Assembly: GCF_022430545.2 (NCBI RefSeq)
Contig: NZ_CP092488.2
Location: forward strand, 620,001-684,000
Source of the DNA: Mycobacterium paraterrae
GTDB taxonomy: Bacteria > Actinomycetota > Actinomycetes > Mycobacteriales > Mycobacteriaceae
DNA length: 64,000 nt
Reading direction: 5' to 3'
In this document: piece after piece, positions 1-7,257 of the stretch
Position numbering within the stretch: the first letter of the stretch is position 1
Layout: each line of letters begins with the position of its first letter
Translations under genes and position numbers: made by a program
Notes under the pieces: model-generated
Told to the model about the DNA's origin: nothing
What the model saw: the letters and a program-made list of their open reading frames with translations, nothing else
Database searches by the model: none

Positions 1-514
1 CCTGACGAGCGGTCTCGTCGGCCAGCTGAGCAGCAACATCGGCAACCTCGTCAACATCAACATCGGTAACTGGGCGTCGGCCGGTTCGGACCTCATCGGC
101 CTCGGCGGTGGTGGTCTTCTCACCGCGCTGGCCGGGCCCGCGACGGCTGGTGCCGACATCGGCGGCCTCGGGTCGGCCCTGGCTACCGATGTCACTCCGG
201 TCGGCATGGGCGGCGCAGGGGCGGCGGGCGCCGCTCCCATTCTGGCCTCGGCCGGCGCCGGGTCGTCGATCGGCTCTCTGTCGGTGCCGCCGAGCTGGGC
301 CGGCGGCGCCGGTCTCCCAGCGGCCGGTGGCGCTCCCGTCACGCTCGCGTCGCAGACGTTCAGCGCTGCTACGCCCGCCGCGGGTGGCATGAACGGGGTT
401 GCCGGCATGCCGGCGGTCGCCAACGGCGGTCGCGGCGGCTCGAGCTTCGGTGCCCCGCGCTACGGCGTCAAGCCGAAGGTCATGCCGCTGGTGCCGAAGC
501 CGACGATGGCGTAG
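1..514 (+). CDS. PPE family protein, SVP subfamily (C-terminal part only)
   Basis: The frame beginning at base 2 is open from the window edge to the TAG at 512-514, so this is the 3' part of a gene that starts outside the window. The visible ~170 residues are Gly/Ala rich and carry the SVP signature (GSLSVPPSWAGG), which is the mark of the PPE-SVP subfamily. The tail PRYGVKPKVMP is almost repeated at the end of the next PPE (PRYGTKPKVMP), so the two are tandem paralogues. PPE proteins are type VII (ESX) substrates exported to the cell envelope, usually with a PE partner. The conserved N-terminal PPE domain is not in view, so the subfamily call rests on the C-terminus alone. Confidence 0.85.
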   Translation, partial: LTSGLVGQLSSNIGNLVNINIGNWASAGSDLIGLGGGGLLTALAGPATAGADIGGLGSALATDVTPVGMGGAGAAGAAPILASAGAGSSIGSLSVPPSWAGGAGLPAAGGAPVTLASQTFSAATPAAGGMNGVAGMPAVANGGRGGSSFGAPRYGVKPKVMPLVPKPTMA

Positions 515-588
515 CCGCTCTCGGCCCCGAAGTCGCACGCCCACAACCCCATTCACTCCCATAACCCTCGATAGACAGGATCGAAGAA

Positions 589-1770
589 ATGGCTTTTGAC
601 TTTGCAGCTCGACCCCCAGAGGTCAACTCCACCCTTATCTACTCGGGCGCCGGCGCGGGACCGCTGATGGCCGCGGCGGCCACGTTCGGCTCGCTGAGCT
701 CGGAGCTCAGCACGAACGCGGCCGCATACGAATCGGTGATCAGCGAGCTGAGTTCGGTGTGGACGGGCCCGTCGTCCACCGCGATGGCCGCGTCGGCGCA
801 GCAGAACGTTGAATGGCTGCAAACCACGTCGGCTCAGCTTGCCGAAGCGGCTTCGAAGGCGACCGCCTCCGCGGCGGCCTACGAGGCGGCGTTCTCTGCC
901 TCCATTCCGCCTCCGGTGGTCTACGCCAACCGGGCTCAGCTGGCGATTCTGGTCGCGACCAACATCCTCGGCCAGAACACGCCGGCGATCGCCGCCAACG
1001 AGGCGATGTACGCCGAGTTCTGGGCGCAGGACGCCACGGCGATGAGCACCTACGCAGCCAGCGCGGCCACCACCGCTCAGGTGACGCCGTTGACCGAGCC
1101 GACCCAGTCCACCAACCCGGGCGGGTCGGCAGCGCAGTCCGCTGCCGTCGGCAGCTCTGCGGCGACCAACGGGGCGAACAGCGGCGCGAACGGGCTGCTC
1201 AGCAGCCTGCAGGGCGCGTCGAGCGCGGCGGCTCAGCCGGCCGACGTGACCAGCGAGCTGGGCAACCTGTACCAGGCGATCCAGAACTTCTGGGGAGTTC
1301 CGCTGATCTCCAACGGATTCAACTCCGCTGACGTGACGCTCTCCTGGTGCATCATGATGATGGCGTCCGCGCTGGGAACCTTGAACCACTTCATCGCGGG
1401 TGCTCCCTTCGGTGTCACGATCGGCGATGCAACGCCGCTGGGCGCCGGCCTGGGCTTCGGCACGACGCTGGCGGGTTCGACGTCCGGAGTCGGCGGCGCA
1501 ACGCTGGCCGGGATGGGCGAGGCGGGTTCCGTCGGTGGGATGTCGGTGCCGGCGAGCTGGGCACCCAGCACTCCCGCAACCCTCGCCGCCAACGAGAGCG
1601 TGCTGTCCGGCAGCGGCTGGACTGCCGCCGTCGACGAGGCCGCCACCGGCACCGGCGGAGCGCCGGGCATCATGCCCGGAATGGCCTCGGCCGGCGGGAA
1701 GTCGGGTCTGGGCCTGAGCGGGCCTCGCTACGGCACCAAGCCCAAGGTCATGCCGAAGGTGCTCATCTAG
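589..1770 (+). CDS. PPE family protein, SVP subfamily
   Basis: 393 aa. The N-terminus (MAFDFAARPPEVNS) has the PPE motif near residues 9-11 and continues as a typical ~180-residue all-helical PPE domain, including the WTGPSS turn around residue 58. The C-terminal half is Gly/Ala rich with the SVP signature (GGMSVPASWAP) and the same PRYGTKPKVMP tail as the preceding gene. It lies 74 bp after that gene and 74 bp before the esxJ-like gene, the layout of the mobile PE/PPE-esx cassettes derived from ESX-5. In M. tuberculosis PPE15 occupies the matching position beside esxJ/esxI. No PE gene is visible here; one may lie left of the window. The product is likely an exported ESX-5 substrate. The specific function is not known from sequence. 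Confidence 0.92.
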   Translation: MAFDFAARPPEVNSTLIYSGAGAGPLMAAAATFGSLSSELSTNAAAYESVISELSSVWTGPSSTAMAASAQQNVEWLQTTSAQLAEAASKATASAAAYEAAFSASIPPPVVYANRAQLAILVATNILGQNTPAIAANEAMYAEFWAQDATAMSTYAASAATTAQVTPLTEPTQSTNPGGSAAQSAAVGSSAATNGANSGANGLLSSLQGASSAAAQPADVTSELGNLYQAIQNFWGVPLISNGFNSADVTLSWCIMMMASALGTLNHFIAGAPFGVTIGDATPLGAGLGFGTTLAGSTSGVGGATLAGMGEAGSVGGMSVPASWAPSTPATLAANESVLSGSGWTAAVDEAATGTGGAPGIMPGMASAGGKSGLGLSGPRYGTKPKVMPKVLI

Positions 1771-1809
1771 AGACATTCGCCGGAGGCGATGTCGCCTTCA
1801 TCGGACACA

Positions 1810-1827
1810 ACCACCACCACCACCACA
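1810..1827 (+). repeat. ACC trinucleotide run before the esxJ-like gene
   Basis: Five perfect ACC units (1810-1824) followed by ACA sit directly upstream of the AAGGAGAAG ribosome-binding site of the esxJ-like gene. Trinucleotide runs can change length by slippage. Here a change would alter the leader spacing, not a protein. There is no direct evidence that it varies. Confidence 0.6.
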
Positions 1828-1844
1828 AATAAGGAGAAGAAGTT

Positions 1845-2141
1845 ATGCCTACTCGTTTTATGACTGACCCGCACGAAATGCGGGCGATGGCGGGACGTTT
1901 CGACGTCCACGCGCAGACCGTGGAGGACGAGGCCCGCAAGATGTGGGCGTCGAGCCAGAACATCGCCGGCGCCGGCTGGAGCGGTAATGCTCAGGCCACC
2001 AGCTACGACACCATGGGCCAGATGAACACCGCGTTCCGCAACATCGTGAACATGCTGCACGGTGTGCGCGACGGCCTGATCCGCGACGCGAACAACTACG
2101 AGACCCAAGAGCAGGCCTCGCAGCAGATCCTGTCCAGCTAA
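1845..2141 (+). CDS. esxJ: ESAT-6-like WXG100 protein, EsxJ/K/M/P/W (QILSS) family
   Basis: 98 aa, the usual WXG100 length. It has the WSG turn (WSGNAQ) between the two predicted helices and ends in QQILSS, the hallmark of the nearly identical EsxJ/K/M/P/W group. Near the C-terminus YETQE fits the YxxxD/E type VII secretion signal, which is normally carried by the CFP-10-like partner of a pair. A strong AAGGAGAAG ribosome-binding site precedes ATG 1845. It is followed 34 bp later by an EsxI/N-like partner, so the two should form the usual 1:1 heterodimer exported by ESX-5. The symbol is chosen by synteny with Rv1038c. Members of this group are so similar that sequence alone does not separate them. 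Confidence 0.93.
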   Translation: MPTRFMTDPHEMRAMAGRFDVHAQTVEDEARKMWASSQNIAGAGWSGNAQATSYDTMGQMNTAFRNIVNMLHGVRDGLIRDANNYETQEQASQQILSS

Positions 2142-2175
2142 TCCACCGACACCGAAACTACTTAGGAGAACACTC

Positions 2176-2460
2176 ATGTCGATCAGCTACCAGTTCGGTG
2201 ACGTGGATGCCCACGGCGCCCTGATCCGCGCCCAGGCCGCTTCCCTGGAGGCCGAGCACCAGAGCATCGTTCGCGATGTGCTGGCCGCCGGTGACTTCTG
2301 GGGTGGCTCGGGTTCGGTGGCCTGCCAGGAGTTCATCACCCAGTTGGGCCGCAACTTCCAGGTCATCTACGAACAAGCCAACTCCCACGGCCAGAAGGTC
2401 CAGACGGCAGGCAACAACATGTCGTCGACCGACTCCGCCGTCGGATCCAGCTGGGCCTGA
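2176..2460 (+). CDS. esxI: ESAT-6-like WXG100 protein, EsxI/L/N/O/V (Mtb9.9) family
   Basis: 94 aa. The sequence opens MSISYQFGDVDAHGA and closes DSAVGSSWA, which is close to the Mtb9.9 group (EsxI, L, N, O, V). The FWGGSGS turn around residues 42-48 supplies the WXG motif. A TAGGAGAA ribosome-binding site precedes ATG 2176. It pairs with the upstream esxJ-like gene and is followed 14 bp later by a perfect hairpin terminator that ends the cassette. The family is secreted by ESX-5 and is a well-known T-cell antigen group. The symbol follows synteny with Rv1037c and is not proof of one-to-one orthology. Confidence 0.93.
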   Translation: MSISYQFGDVDAHGALIRAQAASLEAEHQSIVRDVLAAGDFWGGSGSVACQEFITQLGRNFQVIYEQANSHGQKVQTAGNNMSSTDSAVGSSWA

Positions 2461-2474
2461 CACCCGTACCACGC

Positions 2475-2510
2475 ACTGTGGCCCGCACACTCTGGTGTGC
2501 GGGCCACAGT
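2475..2510 (+). terminator. Intrinsic-type hairpin terminator after the Esx pair
   Basis: A perfect 16-bp inverted repeat: the arm ACTGTGGCCCGCACAC (2475-2490), a TCTG loop, and its exact complement (2495-2510). No long T tract follows, only CATGTTT, which is common for mycobacterial terminators. It lies between the esxI-like stop and the stop of the leftward sulfotransferase-like gene, so it can serve both strands. Confidence 0.85.
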
Positions 2511-2543
2511 CATGTTTACGGCGAAAACCGTTGCGGCTGAATC

Positions 2544-4358
2544 TCAATCGGCGGAATAGAGACAGAGCACCTCGTCGAGCGTGGCGATCGTCGAGTTTTC
2601 ATCGGCGCGATCGAGCCGTTCGGTGTCGAACATCGCGGGGCCGTCTGTCATTACGTCAGTCATCACGTAGCGGCCGGTGTTCTGGGCGCGCCGCACATCC
2701 TTTTCGAAAGCGCTTGCGCCGGTGAGTGTTGTCGCGTCCGCGAAGTTGACACCTACCTGGAACACATAGGGCTCCGCGCTGAAAACGGACGCGAGCCGAG
2801 TGATGTAGTTGTCGGGGGCGAAGAAGAGCCAGCCCGGGTCCACGTGCAGCCAGTAACGCCCCTGAATGTGTTCGCGGAGGTCGACACCGGGCGGACATTC
2901 GACGAAGTCGAGGAACGGAAATCGATGTCGCAGGACTGTGCGGTCCGGCGAGTCACCGTGGTCGAACACCAGGAATCGGCCCACATAGGCTACGTCGCGG
3001 CAGCAGTTCAGCACCGAGTTCAACGTCGCTTCCGTCTCAGCCGGCGTCCGTCCGGCCACCGTACTGATTGTCACCTCGACAAAGTCGCGCTGCATCCCGG
3101 TCAGACTGCGCACCAAGGCTTCCGGATACTGCTTCGACGCTTCGAGCATGGCGGGGACGGCCACGTCGCGGTTGGCGGCAATCCTGTTGCGATGTTCGTC
3201 AGGGATGCCGTCTTGCTCTAACAGCCGCCGGCACAACGCGAACGACTCAGCGTGCTGGCCCAGCTGGGACGCGCAGACCGCCTGCTCGTCGAGAGCGCGC
3301 CAGGCGTAGAGGGCCGGATCGTTGATGATCATGTCGCCGGCCGGCAGCGGCACCTCGGCGGCCAGCTTCGCAAACAAATAAGCGAGCCGGTGACGGCCTT
3401 GGGCCCGAAGGTTTCGAGCGATGCGGAAAAAAGGCTCGGCGCGATGCGGGCGAAACTCCCACGCTCTGAGGTAGGCGTCCTGAACCTCGAGCCACGGCAC
3501 GTCGAGGTTCTCCATCGACTGAGCAATACGAAGCCTCGCGATGAATTCGTCTTCTTCCTCCACGCCGATCTCGATGAGACGCTCGGAGTACTTGCGCGCG
3601 TTGGCGAAATCTTTCTTGAGGAAGTAGGTCTGAGCCAGCAGATGCACCGGCAGCGGGTTGTCGGGATCGTTCTGGACCTGCGGCAGGTACTGATCGATCA
3701 ATTGCTGGTGGGGATCGACATCCTGCGGCATATTCTGCTTTCCCACCACACTGTTGACCGCATCCTGAAACTGCTCCTCGGTGATGTCGAGGTTCAGCTC
3801 GTCGGCGAGTCGCCGGATCGCGACCGCCGGCGTGGCGCGAAGCTCTTCGAAATCGACTCGCACCGTTGGTGAATCGACGAGCGCTTGGTCGCGGGCGGCA
3901 ATCAGGCGCTGCGTTGACTCCACGCGTTCTTGCTCGTCCTTCCACCACCCCAGTCGATTCAGCGAGGCCACGACCTTCTCGGCGGGCCGTTCCACGACAA
4001 CCGGCACAATCGGGCCCCAGCCGGCCCGAAGATGGTCGATACCGACGCAGAGCACGGGGTGCTTGGCGCCTGGCCGCCGGCCCGCCATGGCGGCTGCACG
4101 GCGATGGTTGTCGGCCCAGCCCTGCAGCATCGCTTCGAAAACGGCAGCGTCCATTTGCAGCTGCGCACCGGGCGTGCTGAAAGCTCGGCGGCACAACATG
4201 CTCAAATCCGAGTCCTCCCAGGTGTCCTCGAGTTCACGCACAGCTACGTCGAACCGTGTGCCCATCAGCACACCGAGATGATGGAGAACCTTGGCGACCG
4301 CCGACGTGCCGCCGCACCATGGACCGAGGACGACAATGATCGGCTCGACGACCGACAT
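2544..4358 (-). CDS. Sulfotransferase-like / TPR / glycosyltransferase-like fusion protein
   Basis: 604 aa from ATG 4358, chosen because TCAGGAGGG lies just upstream; a longer in-frame start at 4460 lacks this. The N-terminal ~210 residues begin IIVVLGPWCGGTSAVAKVL, a P-loop-like PAPS-binding loop of sulfotransferases. VDFEELRATP near residue 165 fits their later conserved motif. Residues ~220-400 contain TPR-like helical repeats (LAQTYFLKKDFANARKYSERL). The last ~170 residues look like a truncated glycosyltransferase-like domain (WLFFAPDNYITRLASVF). It stands between the Esx cassette and trcR, where M. tuberculosis carries IS1560 remnants, so it is an accessory insertion. It is divergent from trcR. 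The substrate is unknown. The three-part reading is by motif only, and the C-terminal assignment is the weakest. Confidence 0.75.
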   Translation of the reverse strand: MSVVEPIIVVLGPWCGGTSAVAKVLHHLGVLMGTRFDVAVRELEDTWEDSDLSMLCRRAFSTPGAQLQMDAAVFEAMLQGWADNHRRAAAMAGRRPGAKHPVLCVGIDHLRAGWGPIVPVVVERPAEKVVASLNRLGWWKDEQERVESTQRLIAARDQALVDSPTVRVDFEELRATPAVAIRRLADELNLDITEEQFQDAVNSVVGKQNMPQDVDPHQQLIDQYLPQVQNDPDNPLPVHLLAQTYFLKKDFANARKYSERLIEIGVEEEDEFIARLRIAQSMENLDVPWLEVQDAYLRAWEFRPHRAEPFFRIARNLRAQGRHRLAYLFAKLAAEVPLPAGDMIINDPALYAWRALDEQAVCASQLGQHAESFALCRRLLEQDGIPDEHRNRIAANRDVAVPAMLEASKQYPEALVRSLTGMQRDFVEVTISTVAGRTPAETEATLNSVLNCCRDVAYVGRFLVFDHGDSPDRTVLRHRFPFLDFVECPPGVDLREHIQGRYWLHVDPGWLFFAPDNYITRLASVFSAEPYVFQVGVNFADATTLTGASAFEKDVRRAQNTGRYVMTDVMTDGPAMFDTERLDRADENSTIATLDEVLCLYSAD

Positions 4359-4423
4359 ACGCCCTCCTGAAGACCCCAATTGTCTCCGAACGCTACCCGA
4401 TGACCACACTGTTCGCCGGACGG

Positions 4424-4463
4424 CGTTTGCAATACAACGGGTGTCAAATAATCGGTGCAAACG
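4424..4463. promoter_or_regulatory. 8-bp inverted repeat in the divergent trcR / sulfotransferase-gene promoter region
   Basis: CGTTTGCA (4424-4431) and its exact complement TGCAAACG (4456-4463) flank an AT-richer 24-bp spacer in the 210-bp region between the divergent starts. TrcR is reported to bind an AT-rich sequence in its own promoter, so this is a candidate autoregulatory operator. The match is a visible dyad only. No binding evidence is available. Confidence 0.45.
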
Positions 4464-4568
4464 ACGGGTCGCCCGGCCCGTCGCCGCAGGTCAGCCAGAT
4501 AGCGCATACATTTGAGATCGGTATGAGCTTCGTGACAATGCCCTGTGGGGGAGGAAGAATCGGGAAGC

Positions 4569-5342
4569 ATGGCAGTCATGTCGGGATCCACGCGCGAGCA
4601 GCGGCCGCGTCAAGCCATCCTCGGTCAGCTCCCCAGGATCAGCCGGGATGACGGATCACCGATCCGGGTATTGCTCGTCGACGACGAACCCGCCCTGACC
4701 AATCTGGTCAAGATGGCCCTGCATTACGAAGGCTGGACGGTCGAGGTCGCCCACAACGGACGAGAGGCCGTGAGCAAATTCGACCAGGTCGAACCCGACG
4801 TGCTCGTTCTCGACATCATGCTCCCCGATATCGATGGTCTGGAAATCCTGCACAGGGTCCGCCAACAGGGGCCCTACACCCCCACCCTGTTCTTGACGGC
4901 GAGGGACTCGGTGATGGATCGAGTGACCGGCCTGACCGCTGGCGCCGACGACTACATGACCAAGCCGTTCAGTCTCGAAGAGCTTGTCGCGCGGCTGCGG
5001 GGTCTGCTGCGGCGCTCCAATCACCTGGCGCCCCCCGCCGAAGAAAGCCTGACGATCGGCGATCTCACCCTTGACGGCGCGAGCCATGAAGTGCACCGAG
5101 CGGGCTCGCTGATCTCGTTGTCCTCGACCGAATTCGAGCTGCTGCGCTTCCTGATGCGCAACCCACGCCGCGCGCTGACCCGCACCGAGATCCTGGACAG
5201 GGTGTGGAACTACGACTTCGCCGGACGCACCAGCATCGTCGATCTGTACATTTCGTACTTGCGAAAGAAGATCGATGCCGGCCGAGAGCCGATGATCCAC
5301 ACCGTGCGTGGCGTCGGGTACATGCTCCGCCCACCGGCGTAA
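4569..5342 (+). CDS. trcR: TrcR, OmpR-family response regulator
   Basis: 257 aa from ATG 4569, the length I recall for M. tuberculosis TrcR. A GTG at 4545 and an ATG at 4578 are alternatives. GGAGGAAG at 4550-4557 is the likely ribosome-binding site for 4569. The receiver domain starts at IRVLLVDDEPAL. Its phosphoacceptor is the Asp of VLDIMLPD, residue 82, and the Lys of MTKPFS completes the pocket. A winged-helix DNA-binding domain follows (RTSIVDLYISYLRKKID, then HTVRGVGYML). It is followed 18 bp later by its kinase trcS, with which it forms a two-component system. The upstream dyad may be an autoregulatory site. The RPRQAILGQLPRI leader before the receiver domain is typical of TrcR and helps the identification. 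Confidence 0.95.
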   Translation: MAVMSGSTREQRPRQAILGQLPRISRDDGSPIRVLLVDDEPALTNLVKMALHYEGWTVEVAHNGREAVSKFDQVEPDVLVLDIMLPDIDGLEILHRVRQQGPYTPTLFLTARDSVMDRVTGLTAGADDYMTKPFSLEELVARLRGLLRRSNHLAPPAEESLTIGDLTLDGASHEVHRAGSLISLSSTEFELLRFLMRNPRRALTRTEILDRVWNYDFAGRTSIVDLYISYLRKKIDAGREPMIHTVRGVGYMLRPPA

Positions 5343-5360
5343 CACCGAGGTGGCAGTGAC

Positions 5361-6845
5361 ATGACCGAGGCGCCGACCACTCGGTGGTGGCGGCCGCGCA
5401 CCCTTCGTCAGCAACTGGTCCTTGGCGTCTCGGCGGTGGTGACGATCGTGTTCGTAGTCGTCGGCATCATTTCGGTGCTGAGCCTGCGGACCTACGTCTA
5501 TGCAATGACCGATGCCGACGTCGCGACAGCGCTTGACTCGCTGGACCATTCGTACTCCAGGTACCTGGCCGGCGAATCCGGTCAACACCTTCCGATCGGA
5601 CCCGCGCTGCTGGGCTTCACCGAGCAGAACGCCGGAAACGTCATCGCCGTAATCCATCACGACGACGTCATCGGTACCGCGGTCTTCTACGAGGACGACC
5701 CGCGGACCGGTTCGCCAGACGTCGTCGCCGCCATCAAGGGCCAGACGTGGCACGACGGCGAGATCCGCACGGTGAAACTCGGATCACTGGGGCCTTACCG
5801 GGTCAGCAGCCAAACCACCAGTGCCGGTGACCGATTGGTGGTCGGGCTCTCGCTGAACCTGGTGAACAAGACAATCAGCCGCCGAATCGTCAGTGCGACA
5901 GTCCTTTCGGTGGCCGCGCTGCTGGTGACGTCGGGGCTGACCGCGCTGGTGGTCGGGTACGCGCTGCGACCCCTGCGCCGCGTCGCCGTCACCGCCGCCG
6001 AGGTCGCCGGCACCCCGCTCACCGGCGATGATCACCGCATCACCGCGAGGGTCCGCCTCGACGACACCGACCCCAACAACGAAGTAGGAATCGTCGGCCA
6101 CACCTTCAACCGGCTACTGGACAACGTCGACAGCGCGTTGGCCCACCGGGCCGAATCCGACCGGCGCATGCGGCAATTCATCACCGACGCGAGTCATGAG
6201 CTACGGACGCCACTGGCAGCGCTGCAGGGCTACTCAGAGCTCACCCGGCAAGACAGCGCCGCGCTGCCACCGACGACGGAGTACGCGCTGGCCCGTATCG
6301 AGTCCGAGGCGGCCCGGATGGCCTCGCTCGTCGACGAACTCCTGCTGCTGTCCCGGTTGGGTGAGGGCGACGACCTGCGCACCGAGGACGTCGACCTCGC
6401 CGACGTCGTGCTCAACGCGTTCAACGACGCCACCGTGGCGGCGCCCGGCCACCGATGGGTCAAAGACCTGCCCGACGACCCCGTCTGGGTGCGGGGCGAC
6501 TCCGACCGCCTGCACCAATTGGTCAGCAACCTGTTGACCAACGGGTGGGTCCACACCCCCGCAGGCACCACCGTGACGACGTCGATCACCTGCTATCGCC
6601 AAGTGTCCGACGGGCCCTATGCCGAGTTGGTGGTGGCCGACGACGGACCCGATATCGATCCCACCCTGCTCCCCCACCTCTTCGACCGATTCGTGCGCGG
6701 AAAAGACGCTCCACACGAGGGCGGGGGCAACGGACTCGGGCTGGCGATCGTCGATTCGATCGTAAAAGCGCACAATGGTTCGGTGACGGCCGAATCCGAC
6801 GCAGGCCGAACAATTTTCCGGGTGCGCCTGCCGCTGGCAGCGTAG
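5361..6845 (+). CDS. trcS: TrcS, sensor histidine kinase
   Basis: 494 aa. There are two membrane segments (about residues 18-42 and 177-203) around a ~135-residue extracytoplasmic sensor. A HAMP linker follows, then the HisKA box FITDASHELRTPLAAL with the phosphoacceptor His at 279. The HATPase domain has its N box at NLLTNGWVHT (the family usually has NLLxNA, so Gly replaces Ala) and its G boxes at DDGPDI and GLGLAIV. A GAGGTGG ribosome-binding site sits in the 18-bp gap after trcR, so the two genes are co-transcribed. The kinase phosphorylates TrcR. The stimulus is not evident from the sequence. Immediate proximity to kdp is conserved with M. tuberculosis, but functional coupling is not shown. 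Confidence 0.95.
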   Translation: MTEAPTTRWWRPRTLRQQLVLGVSAVVTIVFVVVGIISVLSLRTYVYAMTDADVATALDSLDHSYSRYLAGESGQHLPIGPALLGFTEQNAGNVIAVIHHDDVIGTAVFYEDDPRTGSPDVVAAIKGQTWHDGEIRTVKLGSLGPYRVSSQTTSAGDRLVVGLSLNLVNKTISRRIVSATVLSVAALLVTSGLTALVVGYALRPLRRVAVTAAEVAGTPLTGDDHRITARVRLDDTDPNNEVGIVGHTFNRLLDNVDSALAHRAESDRRMRQFITDASHELRTPLAALQGYSELTRQDSAALPPTTEYALARIESEAARMASLVDELLLLSRLGEGDDLRTEDVDLADVVLNAFNDATVAAPGHRWVKDLPDDPVWVRGDSDRLHQLVSNLLTNGWVHTPAGTTVTTSITCYRQVSDGPYAELVVADDGPDIDPTLLPHLFDRFVRGKDAPHEGGGNGLGLAIVDSIVKAHNGSVTAESDAGRTIFRVRLPLAA

Positions 6846-7087
6846 TACGCATCACAGCGGCACCAGCAAGTCACCCTTCACCAGGATGACGCTCGTCAGC
6901 GGCAAAACGGCTATATCTAGCAAACGTCAATCCGGCCGGTCATTGTAAAGAAATCGTTAGCGATGGTGCTGTTCACAGCTAACACGCCTAGCTTCTTTTC
7001 AGGCCTCATGGTCAAGACTAAATTGCTTGCGGGGACCAAGACCTGATTGCCGATCGACCCGACCGGCTTATCACGAACGGAGAAACG
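6846..7087 (+). promoter_or_regulatory. kdp operon promoter region
   Basis: The 242 bp between trcS and the first kdp reading frame is AT-richer than its surroundings. It contains the dyad GTTAGC (6956-6961) / GCTAAC (6978-6983) with 16 bp between the arms. TAGCAAA (6918-6924) recurs twice upstream of the potassium-channel gene at 15.4 kb. In other bacteria kdpFABC is induced by KdpE under potassium limitation, so these are candidate operator elements. No -10/-35 pair is convincing enough to fix a start site. Confidence 0.45.
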
Positions 7088-7171
7088 ATGGCAGTGGTTG
7101 CCTACGTCGTGCTGACGGTGGCCGTGTTCGCCGTCCTCGGCTACCTGCAGAAGCTGGTCGAGAAGCTGTGA
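7088..7171 (+). CDS. 27-aa single-membrane-span peptide coupled to kdpF
   Basis: ATG 7088 with an ACGGAGAA ribosome-binding site encodes a peptide beginning MAVVAYVVLTVAVF and ending LQKLVEKL: one hydrophobic span followed by a basic tail. Its TGA (7169-7171) overlaps the GTG start of kdpF (7168-7170) as GTGA, the classic arrangement for translational coupling. It is therefore the first gene of the kdp operon. It resembles KdpF in size and topology but is a separate sequence. By analogy it may be a second small stabilising subunit of the Kdp complex, which is inference. It is too short for standard gene callers. Confidence 0.75.
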   Translation: MAVVAYVVLTVAVFAVLGYLQKLVEKL

Positions 7172-7257
7172 GTATCGACAACATCATCGGTCTCGCGCTT
7201 GCGGCGGTGATCGCGATCTATCTAGTCGCGGCTCTGTACCTCCCGGAAAGGTTCTAG
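7168..7257 (+). CDS. kdpF: KdpF, small subunit of the Kdp potassium ATPase
   Basis: 29 aa from GTG 7168: one hydrophobic span (IIGLALAAVIAIYLVAALYL) ending PERF. This matches the KdpF pattern of a lone helix closing in P-E-[KR]-F. It overlaps the upstream 27-aa peptide by GTGA, and its TAG abuts the GTG of kdpA with no gap. KdpF stabilises the KdpABC complex in the membrane in other bacteria. Confidence 0.93.
   Translation: MSIDNIIGLALAAVIAIYLVAALYLPERF

Noticed and set aside
553..1776. A 407-codon open frame on the minus strand across the PPE gene
   Set aside because: It mirrors the PPE gene, is extremely Arg/Gly rich and has no family motif. Long antisense frames are expected in high-GC DNA.
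1801..1830. A His-rich C-terminus (one frame reads HNHHHHHK) suggesting a tag or vector contamination
   Set aside because: It arises from the ACC run in an out-of-frame reading. The surrounding sequence is a normal PPE-esx intergenic region.
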